A DNA stretch of 64,000 nt from Bacteroidota bacterium (GTDB taxonomy: Bacteria > Bacteroidota > Ignavibacteria > SZUA-365), in the NCBI GenBank assembly GCA_023432805.1, contig JAEYUG010000079.1, positions 52,575 to 116,574 of the forward strand. Reading direction: 5' to 3'. This document shows, in pieces, positions 45,737 to 54,671 of the stretch. The notes under the pieces are model-generated. The model saw only the letters and a list, made by a program, of their open reading frames with translations. It had not been told where the DNA came from and searched no databases. A program made the translations under genes and the position numbers. Positions within the stretch are counted from its first letter, which is position 1. Every line of letters starts with the position of its first letter.

Positions 45737-46963
45737 ATGTTCAGACTTCATGAGCTCAAGGAAGGGCTGCTGATCGCACTCACCGCGATCGGGGCCAACA
45801 AGATGCGTTCGGTGCTCACAACACTTGGAATCGTGATCGGCATCGTGGTGGTGACACTGATGGCCACCGTCATCGACGGGCTCGGCAACGCGCTCGACAG
45901 CTCGATCAAGAGCCTCGGTGCCGACGTCTACTATATCAGCAAGTGGGACTGGTTCAGCAACGAATGGTGGAAGTCACGCAATAGGCGTGACATCACGTTG
46001 CAGGAGGCGCAGCAGTTTCAGAAACGTTTCGACAAGGCGGTCGCGATTGCTCCCGTGGTTTCGACGTGGCAGGAGACGATGCAGTATCGCAACCGCTCCG
46101 TGCGAGGTAACGTCAATGGGACATTTGAGAATTACGTGGAAACGACCGGAGTCGTGCCCGAGGATGGCCGTTTCTTCAACGATCTCGAAAGTACGAATGC
46201 ACGGCCCGTCTGTGTGATCGGAGCGGATGTTGCAAAGAACCTCTTCATCCGTGAGGACCCCATCGGCAAGACGATCAAGATTGCGGGGCGTCGCTACCGT
46301 GTGATCGGTGTACTCGAGCGTGAAGGAGAGCTGCTCGGGCAGAATTTCTTCAGTAGGGATACGCAGGCATTCATTCCCTTCCACTCTTTCACCAGGGCGT
46401 TCGGAAGTGCGCGTTCAGTCGAAATCAATGTGAAGATCCGGCCCGATGTGAACAAGGAAGAGGCCAGGGAGGAACTCGAAGGATTGTTTCGCCAGATCCG
46501 ACGGGTTCCACCACACAAGGAGAATGACTTCGGCATCAACACGCAGGACTTCCTCAAGGACATCTTCAACGGCATCGTCAGCACCATCGGTGTGATCGGA
46601 TTCATCATCACCTCGCTTTCATTGCTGGTCGGAGGTGTCGGCATCATGAACATCATGTTCGTCTCCGTCAAGGAGCGAACGAAGGAGATCGGGACGCGGA
46701 AGGCGATCGGCGCCAAGCGGCGCTCGATCCTTTTCCAATTCCTTGTCGAAGCGACCGTGCTGTGTTCGATCGGTGGCCTGATCGGACTCGCACTCTCCTA
46801 TCCGCTCAGCCTGATCATCGATCAATTCCTCCCGTCGACAATGCCCGTCTGGGTTGTCATCCTGTCGCTGTCGATATCCATGCTCGTCGGACTCGTCTCC
46901 GGCATCGTGCCGGCATACACGGCGGCGCGCATGGATCCCGTCGACGCATTGCGCTACGAATAG
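45737..46963 (+). CDS. MacB-type ABC permease (first)
   Basis: 408 residues. An N-terminal helix (NKMRSVLTTLGIVIGI), a large periplasmic MacB-PCD domain (about 60-260) with the VCVIGADVAKNLF and TIKIAGRRYRVIGVLE motifs, and three C-terminal helices of the FtsX domain (GGVGIMNIMFVSVKERTKEIG, then TRKAIGAKR). It ends PVDALRYE. Next to a second, different permease, so a heterodimer is likely. Confidence 0.93.
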   Translation: MFRLHELKEGLLIALTAIGANKMRSVLTTLGIVIGIVVVTLMATVIDGLGNALDSSIKSLGADVYYISKWDWFSNEWWKSRNRRDITLQEAQQFQKRFDKAVAIAPVVSTWQETMQYRNRSVRGNVNGTFENYVETTGVVPEDGRFFNDLESTNARPVCVIGADVAKNLFIREDPIGKTIKIAGRRYRVIGVLEREGELLGQNFFSRDTQAFIPFHSFTRAFGSARSVEINVKIRPDVNKEEAREELEGLFRQIRRVPPHKENDFGINTQDFLKDIFNGIVSTIGVIGFIITSLSLLVGGVGIMNIMFVSVKERTKEIGTRKAIGAKRRSILFQFLVEATVLCSIGGLIGLALSYPLSLIIDQFLPSTMPVWVVILSLSISMLVGLVSGIVPAYTAARMDPVDALRYE

Positions 46964-46976
46964 CGCGGAGGTCCCC

Positions 46977-48206
46977 ATGCAGGTCTTCGAAACGCTCCGC
47001 ACGACGCTCATCACGCTCCGGGCGAACAGACTGCGTGCGACCCTGACCGTACTAAGCGTCGCTATCGGGGTCTTCTCGATCATCGCCGTGATGACCTCGC
47101 TGGGTGCCCTGCAGAACAGCATCGAATCGGGATTGAGCCAGCTCGGATCGAACACCTTCCAGGTGCAGAAGTATCCGAACAATCAGGGTGGTGGCCCCGG
47201 TTGGCGCGATCGTTTCCGCAACCGCAGGGACCTGACCTATGATCAGGGACGTCTCGTGCTCGAACGTGCGACGCTGCCGAAGAGCGTGGGGTTGGAGTCG
47301 TGGTATTTCGGTGTCGACGTGCAGTGGCGCAATGTCCGCACCGATCCCAATGTAAGCGTGGCAGGGGAGACGCCCGACGGGCTTCCGACGAATCAATGGG
47401 TCGTCGAATCGGGTCGCGGGCTGACGCAGAGCGATATCGACCTGACGAGGGATGTCGTTGTGCTCGGATCGGAACTGGCCAGAATCCTCTTCCCCCCATC
47501 TGTCAATCCCGTCGGGGAAGCCGTTCGCATGCGCGGCAGATCCTACACCGTCGTCGGTGTGCTGGAGGCGCAGGGAGGAATGTTCGGCAACCGCGACCGC
47601 TACTTCATCGTACCGATCACGACATTCTTCGAAGTGTTCGGCAAGAATCGCAGCATCCACATCATGGTGCAGGCTGCATCGCAGGAGCGGTACGAGGAGA
47701 CCGTCGATGAGGTGACGGGCATCCTGCGTGCAGCGAGACGTGTGCCGCCGAGCGAGGAGAACGACTTTTTCGTGTTCTCGAATGAATCGGTCATTACCGA
47801 GTTCAACAGCATGACGAAGTACGTGCGATTGGGTACGCTGGCCATCGCGGCCGTCGCACTCCTTGCTGCGGGCATCGGCATCATGAACATCATGCTCGTG
47901 TCTGTCACCGAACGCACGCGTGAAATCGGAATCCGCAAGGCTGTCGGCGCCACAAGCGTCAGCATCATCAGGCAATTCCTTTCCGAGGCTGTCATCATCT
48001 CACTGATCGGCGGTGTCATCGGCATAGCGATGGGACTAATGACCGGCAACATCCTGGCATTTGTGCTCGACATTCCCGGCGTGGTCGATCCCCTCTGGGT
48101 CTTGATTGGACTTGGTTCCTGCCTGATGATTGGTGTCGTGTTCGGCACCTACCCGGCCTGGAAGGCCTCCAACCTCGATCCCATCGAAGCATTGCGTTTC
48201 GAATGA
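46977..48206 (+). CDS. MacB-type ABC permease (second)
   Basis: 409 residues from ATG 46977 with GGAGG upstream, 13 nt after the first permease. Same architecture: N-terminal helix (RANRLRATLTVLSVAIGV), periplasmic domain, FtsX-type core (GIGIMNIMLVSVTERTREIG) and the ending DPIEALRFE. The two permeases differ throughout, arguing for subfunctions rather than recent duplication. It closes the exporter operon; substrate could be a lipid, peptide or drug and is not shown. Confidence 0.93.
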   Translation: MQVFETLRTTLITLRANRLRATLTVLSVAIGVFSIIAVMTSLGALQNSIESGLSQLGSNTFQVQKYPNNQGGGPGWRDRFRNRRDLTYDQGRLVLERATLPKSVGLESWYFGVDVQWRNVRTDPNVSVAGETPDGLPTNQWVVESGRGLTQSDIDLTRDVVVLGSELARILFPPSVNPVGEAVRMRGRSYTVVGVLEAQGGMFGNRDRYFIVPITTFFEVFGKNRSIHIMVQAASQERYEETVDEVTGILRAARRVPPSEENDFFVFSNESVITEFNSMTKYVRLGTLAIAAVALLAAGIGIMNIMLVSVTERTREIGIRKAVGATSVSIIRQFLSEAVIISLIGGVIGIAMGLMTGNILAFVLDIPGVVDPLWVLIGLGSCLMIGVVFGTYPAWKASNLDPIEALRFE

Positions 48207-48269
48207 ACGCCTCGCCTGCACGCAGGGGAGGGGACGTGCAGGTGTCTACGGAAACATGTCTCCGATGCG

Positions 48270-48277
48270 TATATTGG
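48270..48277 (+). promoter_or_regulatory. Putative -7/-10 box for the envelope operon
   Basis: TATATTGG lies only 10 nt before the ATG at 48288. If it is used, the mRNA would start almost at the start codon, giving a leaderless or near-leaderless transcript; no ribosome-binding site is visible there. Confidence 0.35.
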
Positions 48278-48287
48278 TTGTGAGACT

Positions 48288-48557
48288 ATGGCCGCACGAC
48301 GACAAACACCCCCGCGCAGATATCACTTGGACGAGGATCTGCCTGCCGCCGGATCACCCGACGCAGGTGAATTCTGCACCAATTGCAAAGACATTGAAGA
48401 CATGGCTGTCACCGATGAACCGAATCACATCGATCGCATCCGGCAGCGTTTCCACGAATGCGAGCGAACCGGGAAGTTCGAAGGGGATTTCTGCGCACGA
48501 CTGTTCATTGCTGAATCCGATTCCGATCAGGATTCCTTGTTCGAGGAGGATGAATGA
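48288..48557 (+). CDS. Small Cys-containing acidic protein, unknown
   Basis: 89 residues. A basic N-terminus (MAARRQTPPRR) is followed by an acidic body and a strongly acidic tail (ESDSDQDSLFEEDE). Cys30 and Cys33 (CTNCKD), Cys58 (HEC) and Cys69 (DFC) could form a zinc or iron-sulfur site, but no family is recognised. The stop overlaps the start of the DUF1207 gene (ATGA), so it belongs to that envelope operon. Confidence 0.6.
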   Translation: MAARRQTPPRRYHLDEDLPAAGSPDAGEFCTNCKDIEDMAVTDEPNHIDRIRQRFHECERTGKFEGDFCARLFIAESDSDQDSLFEEDE

Positions 48558-49420
48558 GCTGCGTCGCATCCTGTCGCAGGCTCCTCCGCTTCAACCATCT
48601 GCTCATGTTCTTCTGTGTCACGCTCGCTGTGACTGCGAAGATCCACGCGCAGGAACGGCAGGAGAGTCGTCTGCTCTTCGAACCCGTGCGGGCGTCGGTG
48701 CTCGAACCTCGCGTCGGAGCCATCATTCACGCTGAGGATACGCGACTGCGTCTCGACATTGGCAACGGCATCGATCTGGTCACGTTCGCCCCAGCATCCC
48801 AACCGTCGCTGCGCTGGTCCCTCGGCGCCGAGTTCTTCACTTGGACGGCTCTGCGGCGCACGAAGGACTTCCACTTCCCGGTCGATGCCGTCGATTACCT
48901 GTTCGGCATCTACGCGAGTGCTGTCACATCCGTCGATGAGCGGCTGGCATTCGAAGGTCGCTTTCGCCTCTCCCATATCAGCGCCCATCTTGTCGACGGG
49001 AGCTACGAAAAGAGCACCGGCACCTGGCGCAACGGGCAGCTCCCTCGCGTCTACAGTCGCGAATTCCTCGAACTGATCCTTGCTGCACGTCTGGACGACC
49101 AGCTGCGACCCCACATCGGTGCACAGTATGTGTACCACATCGATCCTCCCGATCTCGGCAGGTTTTCCCTCCAACTGGGTGTCGAGTACATGCCGCAGCT
49201 CACATCGTGGGTGCATCCCTATGTCGCCTATGACCTGCGGCTCGTAACAGTCGGTGCAACGAGCAGTGTGCATGCCGCACAGCTCGGCACCCGCTTTGGA
49301 GCCCGCCATGGGGCTGCACTCAACGTTTTCATCGCCTGGTACTCCGGTCTGGCCGAGCACGGTGAATACCACGATCAGCGCGTCTCATGGTGGGGTCCGG
49401 GATTTACCGTCGAATTCTGA
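48554..49420 (+). CDS. DUF1207-family outer-membrane protein
   Basis: 288 residues. A signal peptide (FFCVTLAVTAKIHAQ) is preceded by a long N-terminal stretch; a start at the internal Met18 is possible. The segments LLFEPVRASVLEPRVG, FHFPVDAVDYLFGIYAS, LSHISAHLVDG and the final VSWWGPGFTVEF resemble DUF1207 proteins of Gram-negative bacteria, predicted beta-barrels of unknown function. It overlaps the small Cys protein upstream and the deacetylase downstream (TGATG). Confidence 0.72.
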   Translation: MSCVASCRRLLRFNHLLMFFCVTLAVTAKIHAQERQESRLLFEPVRASVLEPRVGAIIHAEDTRLRLDIGNGIDLVTFAPASQPSLRWSLGAEFFTWTALRRTKDFHFPVDAVDYLFGIYASAVTSVDERLAFEGRFRLSHISAHLVDGSYEKSTGTWRNGQLPRVYSREFLELILAARLDDQLRPHIGAQYVYHIDPPDLGRFSLQLGVEYMPQLTSWVHPYVAYDLRLVTVGATSSVHAAQLGTRFGARHGAALNVFIAWYSGLAEHGEYHDQRVSWWGPGFTVEF

Positions 49421-50061
49421 TGACGCTCGCATCCCTCATCCCTCGCGTGATGCCCCGGGCGATCACGCGCATCGAGGCTTCCAACAGCGTGCTCGTTTCC
49501 TTCGACGATGGTCCCGATCCTGCCTCGACTCCCTTCCTGTTGGACCTCCTCCAACGCGAACACCTTTCCGCCCTGCATTTTCATCTCGGCGCATCTGCCA
49601 GGCTGTATCCCGAATGGACTCGTGCCTGCGTGGAGCGGGGGGATGAGGTCGGGTGTCACGGGCATGTGCATGAGAGAATGACAGGATCGGCTGCCGCAAT
49701 CGAGCGAGACATCACCGCGGCCATCGCCACGCTTCGAGAGATTGTGGGGAAGCCTCCTTCGTACTTTCGTCCCCCGTACGGCTGGTGGAACCCCATGCAC
49801 ACGCGAGTACTCGACAGGCATGGGATGCGGCTTGTGTTGTGGAACCACATGCCCGGGGACTTTCTGCCGGGCTTCACGGCGCAGGCCTTCGTGCAGACAC
49901 TTTCGAAGCGGTTGCGCGCAGGCGACATCATCGTCCTGCATGATCAGCCGCGCCTCGTCGAACAGAATCGCACCATCGTGCCCCTACTTGCACGGGCCTT
50001 GCGTGACAAGGGACTCCGCACGCTCGGTGCCGCAGATCTCGCCGAGGCCGTGCGCGCATGA
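49420..50061 (+). CDS. NodB-type polysaccharide deacetylase
   Basis: 213 residues from ATG 49420 (ATG 49387 is possible). The catalytic motif SFDDGPDP with Asp29 (base) and Asp30 (metal), the metal-binding histidines His80 and His84 (CHGHVHE), and the RPPYGWWNP motif place it in carbohydrate esterase family 4. It removes acetyl groups from GlcNAc-containing glycans or a lipid-linked sugar. No signal peptide is seen, suggesting a cytoplasmic substrate. It overlaps the GT2 gene downstream by 4 nt. Confidence 0.88.
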   Translation: MTLASLIPRVMPRAITRIEASNSVLVSFDDGPDPASTPFLLDLLQREHLSALHFHLGASARLYPEWTRACVERGDEVGCHGHVHERMTGSAAAIERDITAAIATLREIVGKPPSYFRPPYGWWNPMHTRVLDRHGMRLVLWNHMPGDFLPGFTAQAFVQTLSKRLRAGDIIVLHDQPRLVEQNRTIVPLLARALRDKGLRTLGAADLAEAVRA

Positions 50062-51152
50062 CCTGGGTCGCCGGTATCCTGCTCGTGCTGTATCTCATCA
50101 AGATCCAGCTCTTCCGTTCGGGTGCCGTTCGCGCCTCGCGCGTCGTGCGCACCGATGCGCTCCCCCGCGTGAGCATCATCGTCGCCGCGCGCAACGAGGA
50201 GGCCAACATCGGCACCTGTCTCGCCAGCCTGGCCGAGCTGGACTATCCCGCCGAACTGCTCGAAATCCTCGTCATCGACGATCAAAGTGAGGATGCCACC
50301 TCCGGCATCATCGCCGACTGGCAGTCACGCATGCCCACCCTCGTGCCCCTGCGCACCGAAGGCATCGTGCACAATCTCCGCGGCAAGGCGAATGCTGTCG
50401 CACAGGCCGTCGAGCGCACCCATGGCGAAATCATCCTCACCACCGACGCAGACTGTGTCGTGCCCCGCGCCTGGGTGCGTGAAACTGTCGCTCTCTTCAC
50501 TCCCGAAGTCGGCTGCGTCTGCGGATTCACGCTGCAGAAGGTTTCGGGCGCATTCTCCGGCACACAGAGCGTGGACTGGGCCTACCTGCTCACCATTGCG
50601 GCAGCGGGTGTCGGGTGGGGACTCCCTCTCAGTGCCGTCGGAAACAACATGGCCTTCCGTCGACGTGCTTATGACGATGTTGGCGGGTATGCAGGTGTGG
50701 GATTCAGTGTGACGGAGGATTTCGCCCTCTTCAAGGCGATCGGGTACACCACCGACTGGAAGATCCGCTACCCCGTTGCGGAAGCCACGCTCGCATGGAG
50801 CGAACCCTGTCCGACTGCCGCCGATCTCTACCGCCAGAAGAAACGCTGGGGCAGGGGGGGACTCGACATCCACCCGGTCGGTTTCGCCATCATGAGCGTG
50901 GGATTTCTGATGAATGCCCTGCTGCTGGTAGGTCCCTTCCTCGGGCTGTCACTTCCTGTCTGGGCATGCGCCCTTGCCGGGAAGTCCCTCGGCGACATCT
51001 GGCTGCTCTCCCTTCCCCTTGCAAGACTCTCCCAGCGCAGACTCTTCCGCTATTTCCCCTTCTTCGAACTCTACTACCTGTTCTACGTCACCCTCCTGCC
51101 CTTCGTCGTGCTCCTGACGGGCAAGGTGGTCTGGAAGGGCCGCCGTCTCTGA
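50058..51152 (+). CDS. GT2-family glycosyltransferase with membrane helices
   Basis: 364 residues. An N-terminal helix (2-15), a GT-A domain with SIIVAARNEEANIG, IDDQSED, TTDADC (the DXD site), the TEDF acceptor motif and QKKRWGRGG, then three C-terminal helices. This is the processive or membrane-bound GT2 layout. Paired with a deacetylase and a DUF1207 protein, it may build or modify a surface polysaccharide or lipid-linked sugar. Confidence 0.9.
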   Translation: MTWVAGILLVLYLIKIQLFRSGAVRASRVVRTDALPRVSIIVAARNEEANIGTCLASLAELDYPAELLEILVIDDQSEDATSGIIADWQSRMPTLVPLRTEGIVHNLRGKANAVAQAVERTHGEIILTTDADCVVPRAWVRETVALFTPEVGCVCGFTLQKVSGAFSGTQSVDWAYLLTIAAAGVGWGLPLSAVGNNMAFRRRAYDDVGGYAGVGFSVTEDFALFKAIGYTTDWKIRYPVAEATLAWSEPCPTAADLYRQKKRWGRGGLDIHPVGFAIMSVGFLMNALLLVGPFLGLSLPVWACALAGKSLGDIWLLSLPLARLSQRRLFRYFPFFELYYLFYVTLLPFVVLLTGKVVWKGRRL

Positions 51153-51173
51153 CTGCGGTTTCGACTGCAGGGC

Positions 51174-52802
51174 TTACAGCAGCAGGAGCCGATGCTCCGC
51201 AGGGAAGGGTTGACAGATCGCCTCGATGTCCGTCAGCAGCGACGGTCCATACTTGTTCAGGAAAGTCACGATCGAGTAGACGCGTTCCTGCGGTTTGCCT
51301 CCGGGCGCCGTGTACACCTGCATCTTCTCGAGCTGTCGGCGCACGACGCTGTCACGTTGCTTGTAGGCGTTGAAGGCCTTGGTCGCGAACAGCTCGAGTG
51401 CGCGTTCGATTGACCCCATCGTGCTTTTTGCAGGTTCACCGAGATTCGGATCGACGGACGATGCGATCGTCGCGAGCTCGGGCAGCATGTCGGACATACG
51501 CATCCGAAACTCCTCGAGGCGGCGCAGGGCATCGCCCTCGTCGGCGTTCGTCGTCATGTTCCGGTAGATCGTGTCGGGATCTTCGAAGATGGATCCATAG
51601 GAGATGTCGAACTTGTCGACGACCTTCTGAATCTTCTTTTCGATGATGGTCACGCTCGCACGTGGAGCGACAATGGGCATGGGAACCTTGAAGTGGTCAT
51701 AGACCGGCTGGAGCTGCGCAAAATAGCTGACCTCGGCAGGTCCCGCCACATACGCCGCAGTTGGCAGGAGGTAGTCCTGAAAGACGGGACGCAGCAGCAC
51801 GTTGGCGCTGAAGAGTTCAGGCTGCGTCGTGGCAAGTTCGACCAGTTCCTCGTGTGAAAACCGCTGCCGCGTGCCGCGGAGGAAGAACCCGGCTTCCCCC
51901 GGTTCGAGCGCGTGCCGGGAACCCTTGTGCGTCAGAAAGAGATTGACCGCGCGCGGTTTGATCTGCGCGTGATAGCGTTCCTCCAACTCGGCGCTTCGTT
52001 TGATCACCTCTTCGCCGGATACCGGATGTGTATCGATTTCCTGCAGGATGACGGGAACGAGCAGTTGCTTGATCGCGACGTCGGCCGGATCGAGCAGGAC
52101 GATGCCCGCGTCGGGAAACAACGCGTGGAACAGGGTGGCGAAGGCGCCGGCGAAGGTGTTCCCTTCACGATAACTGCGTTCAAGGATGTCCTTGAGCCAC
52201 GGGGTGAATTCGGTCTGCACGCTTTCCGCGATGACACGGGCGACGGCATCGGTGATGCCTGCATCGAAAGGGAGCGCGCCCACCGCGCGGAGGTTGACGG
52301 CACGAACAGCCTCATCGACAAAGGCGTGGACTGTCTGCAGATCGTTTGCCGCGTCGATGAAGGCAGCAGTGTCTGCTTCAACCAGATCGTGATCCTCGGT
52401 CTCCATCCAGAACACCGGAACGAAGGTGTAGGCGGGGAATTGTTCCGTCAGCCACAGGGCAAGAGCGCGTGCGGTGAGGGCCTTGTACACTGTGTAGACC
52501 GGCCCGAGGAAGAGTCCCATCTGCTGCCCGGTCACGACGGCGAAGCTGCCCTCGCGTTCCAGTGCGTCGATCGCGGTCATGGTTGCTGCCCCGGCACCCG
52601 CGCCCGCGTTCAGTTCACGCAAGCGTGCGGCGACCTCGCGTCGATGGTAGGTGCGCTGTTCGAGGAACTGCAGATGGGTCTCATAGGCCATCACGTCGGA
52701 GAAATGCCCGAGAAAATAATTGGGTGCCGAGTGGGAGCGAGCGCAGTAGTCGAGGAAGAGCCGGGTAACGCCGGGAAGTGCGGAGAAGGGGAGTGTCAGC
52801 AT
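51174..52802 (-). CDS. bshC: Bacillithiol biosynthesis cysteine-adding enzyme BshC
   Basis: 542 residues from ATG 52802, the usual BshC size. Family blocks are present: VTGQQMGLFLGPVYTVYKA, PVFWMETEDHDLVEAD, YLLPTAAYVAGPAEVSYFAQ and the C-terminal coiled-coil region. By family knowledge BshC joins cysteine to GlcN-malate, the last step of bacillithiol synthesis. The other steps (BshA, BshB) are not clearly in the window; the nearby NodB protein is CE4-type, not the LmbE-type BshB deacetylase. Confidence 0.92.
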   Translation of the reverse strand: MLTLPFSALPGVTRLFLDYCARSHSAPNYFLGHFSDVMAYETHLQFLEQRTYHRREVAARLRELNAGAGAGAATMTAIDALEREGSFAVVTGQQMGLFLGPVYTVYKALTARALALWLTEQFPAYTFVPVFWMETEDHDLVEADTAAFIDAANDLQTVHAFVDEAVRAVNLRAVGALPFDAGITDAVARVIAESVQTEFTPWLKDILERSYREGNTFAGAFATLFHALFPDAGIVLLDPADVAIKQLLVPVILQEIDTHPVSGEEVIKRSAELEERYHAQIKPRAVNLFLTHKGSRHALEPGEAGFFLRGTRQRFSHEELVELATTQPELFSANVLLRPVFQDYLLPTAAYVAGPAEVSYFAQLQPVYDHFKVPMPIVAPRASVTIIEKKIQKVVDKFDISYGSIFEDPDTIYRNMTTNADEGDALRRLEEFRMRMSDMLPELATIASSVDPNLGEPAKSTMGSIERALELFATKAFNAYKQRDSVVRRQLEKMQVYTAPGGKPQERVYSIVTFLNKYGPSLLTDIEAICQPFPAEHRLLLL

Positions 52803-52953
52803 CGTTTTTGAATGCAAGCGAGAATCCTGCAATATAGCGATTCGCGTGCATTCGCCTGCCAGAGGGGGGGAGGCGCATCCGGTCCTTCGAAATGAATCAC
52901 GATATTCGGCCTCGCATATCCGCTGTCCGTTGATTCTTGGGGGAGTGCTTCGT

Positions 52954-53340
52954 ATGTTGGAGGTCGCTATCAGCATGATCGACGAACGATTCTATACCGG
53001 TGTCTCGCTGTTCAATGCGCGTGCATTTTTTGAATGTCACGACGTCTGGGAGGATTTATGGATGGACACGGTCGGGCCCGACAAGCGACTCTATCAGGGA
53101 CTGATCCAGGCGGCCGTCGCCTTCTATCACGCAGAGAACGGCAACAACCGCGGTGCTGCGAATCTGCTGACCCGCTCCCTTGAAAAACTTACGACCTATC
53201 CCCCCCTGCACCACGAGATGAACTGCGAGGCATTGCGCACGGCCCTCGCCGATCATCTCACGCAGTTTCAGCGACGGCTGCAAGGGGAGGAACTTCCTTT
53301 CGACGTGCACACCGTACCGACGATCCATCTTTCGACATAA
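52954..53340 (+). CDS. DUF309 domain protein
   Basis: 128 residues from ATG 52954 (GGGGGAG 8 nt upstream); ATG 52975, which also has GGAGG 11 nt upstream, fits the family N-terminus better, so the start is open. The core FNARAFFECHDVWEDLWMD and LYQGLIQAAVAFYHAENGNNRGA are the DUF309 signature, with the HxxWE motif thought to be functionally important. Function unknown. It is divergent from bshC and 39 nt ahead of a ferredoxin gene. Confidence 0.82.
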   Translation: MLEVAISMIDERFYTGVSLFNARAFFECHDVWEDLWMDTVGPDKRLYQGLIQAAVAFYHAENGNNRGAANLLTRSLEKLTTYPPLHHEMNCEALRTALADHLTQFQRRLQGEELPFDVHTVPTIHLST

Positions 53341-53379
53341 CATCCACAACCCACTTCATCGAATTCCTGGAGGAATATC

Positions 53380-53712
53380 ATGGCAATTTACATCACCGAG
53401 GAATGCATCAACTGTGGTGCTTGCGAACCGGAATGCCCCAACACCGCGATCTACGAGGGCGGCGCCAACTGGACGCTCGGCGGCAAGACCTACGGCGACG
53501 GCGACGCAGCACCGACCGGCGCAGCCGGCTTCTGGTCGAGCGACTTCTTCTACATCGTGCCCGACAAGTGCACCGAGTGCGAAACGTTCCACGATGAGCC
53601 GGCATGTGCGTCGGTGTGTCCGGTGGACTGCTGTCTGCCCGATCCGAAGCATGTCGAAACCAAGGAGCAGCTCCAGGCCAAGGTCAAGTATCTCGACGAA
53701 CTCGGTCGCTGA
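53380..53712 (+). CDS. Dicluster [4Fe-4S] ferredoxin
   Basis: 110 residues, GGAGG 9 nt before ATG. The first cluster motif [12 protein letters not shown] (Cys9, 12, 15, 19) and the second CTEC...[12 protein letters not shown] are present, separated by an insertion (about 28-60) with [16 protein letters not shown]. This insertion is characteristic of Chlorobi/Bacteroidota-type ferredoxins. It is a low-potential electron carrier. A GC-rich hairpin follows it. Confidence 0.93.
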   Translation: MAIYITEECINCGACEPECPNTAIYEGGANWTLGGKTYGDGDAAPTGAAGFWSSDFFYIVPDKCTECETFHDEPACASVCPVDCCLPDPKHVETKEQLQAKVKYLDELGR

Positions 53713-53731
53713 TCGCTTCCCATCGAAGTGC

Positions 53732-53763
53732 CGAGGAGGTCTGCCGGTCGGCGGACCTCCTCG
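53732..53763 (+). terminator. Hairpin between ferredoxin and MBL genes
   Basis: CGAGGAGGTC/GACCTCCTCG perfect 10-bp stem; the loop TGCCGGTCGGCG can pair further. No T-run follows, so it could be a weak terminator or an mRNA end stabiliser. Confidence 0.5.
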
Positions 53764-53798
53764 CGTATTCTCACCCCGCTCATCCACACGCATGATCC

Positions 53799-54671
53799 AT
53801 GACCTTCGGCTCCTATTCCATCCACACCCTTGAAACCGGACGCTTCCGTCTCGACGGCGGTGCGATGTTCGGTGTCGTTCCGAAAACACTGTGGTCGCGC
53901 AGCAATCCCGCCGATGACCTCAACCGCATCGACATGACGATGCGCTCGTTGCTCGTGCGTGGAGGTGATCGCATCGTGCTCGTCGACACGGGTGTCGGAC
54001 GCAAGCTCCACGACAAGCAGATGGCCATGTACGACATTGCGTTCCACGAACACGAGCTGGTACACGCGCTAGCCCGGCTTGACATCACCCCCGAGCAGGT
54101 GACGGACGTGATCCTCACCCACGCGCATTTCGATCACATCGGTGGGTGCACGGTGCGCGAGGGCGATGAGCTGCGGCTGCAGTTTCCGAACGCGGTGCAC
54201 TACCTGCAGCGCGAGCACTGGGAGTGGGCGCTGAAGCCATCCGAGCGCGATCGCGCGAGCTTCCTGCCTGAGAACTATCTGCCGATCGGCGAGGCGGGAC
54301 GCCTGCAGCTCGTCAACGGGAACGAGACGTTGTTCCCCGACTTGCACCTCGAATGCGTGCACGGTCACACCTTCGCGCAGCAACTCGTGCGCATCGTAGA
54401 CGGCGATCGCTCACTGCTGTACTGCGGCGATCTGATCCCCATGCGCGCACATGTGCCCGCCCCCTGGATCATGGGCTACGACCTACAGCCCCTCGTCACT
54501 CTGCGCGAAAAGATCGATGCGATGCGCAGAGCAGCGGCACACCGTGACATCCTCGTGTTCGAGCACGATGCCTTCACCGAGGCGGCCACGATCACGGAAA
54601 CCGAACGCGGCTTCGCGGTGCTTCATGCAGGAACCCTCGCAGACCTGCTCGCACAAGGAGATGCGGCATGA
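53799..54671 (+). CDS. MBL-fold metallo-hydrolase
   Basis: 290 residues. The metal site HAHFDH (TDVILTHAHFDHIGG) is complete, with LVDTGVG before it and the later metal ligands GHTFAQQ, CGDLIPM (Asp) and EHD (His). This is the metallo-beta-lactamase superfamily; the size and layout suggest a hydrolase of esters or lactones rather than a beta-lactamase. Substrate unknown. Its stop overlaps the Rieske gene start by 4 nt. Confidence 0.88.
   Translation: MTFGSYSIHTLETGRFRLDGGAMFGVVPKTLWSRSNPADDLNRIDMTMRSLLVRGGDRIVLVDTGVGRKLHDKQMAMYDIAFHEHELVHALARLDITPEQVTDVILTHAHFDHIGGCTVREGDELRLQFPNAVHYLQREHWEWALKPSERDRASFLPENYLPIGEAGRLQLVNGNETLFPDLHLECVHGHTFAQQLVRIVDGDRSLLYCGDLIPMRAHVPAPWIMGYDLQPLVTLREKIDAMRRAAAHRDILVFEHDAFTEAATITETERGFAVLHAGTLADLLAQGDAA

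Noticed and set aside
49420..50061. BshB deacetylase partner of bshC
   Set aside because: The protein has CE4/NodB motifs, not the LmbE-like motifs of BshB, and belongs to a different operon on the other strand.
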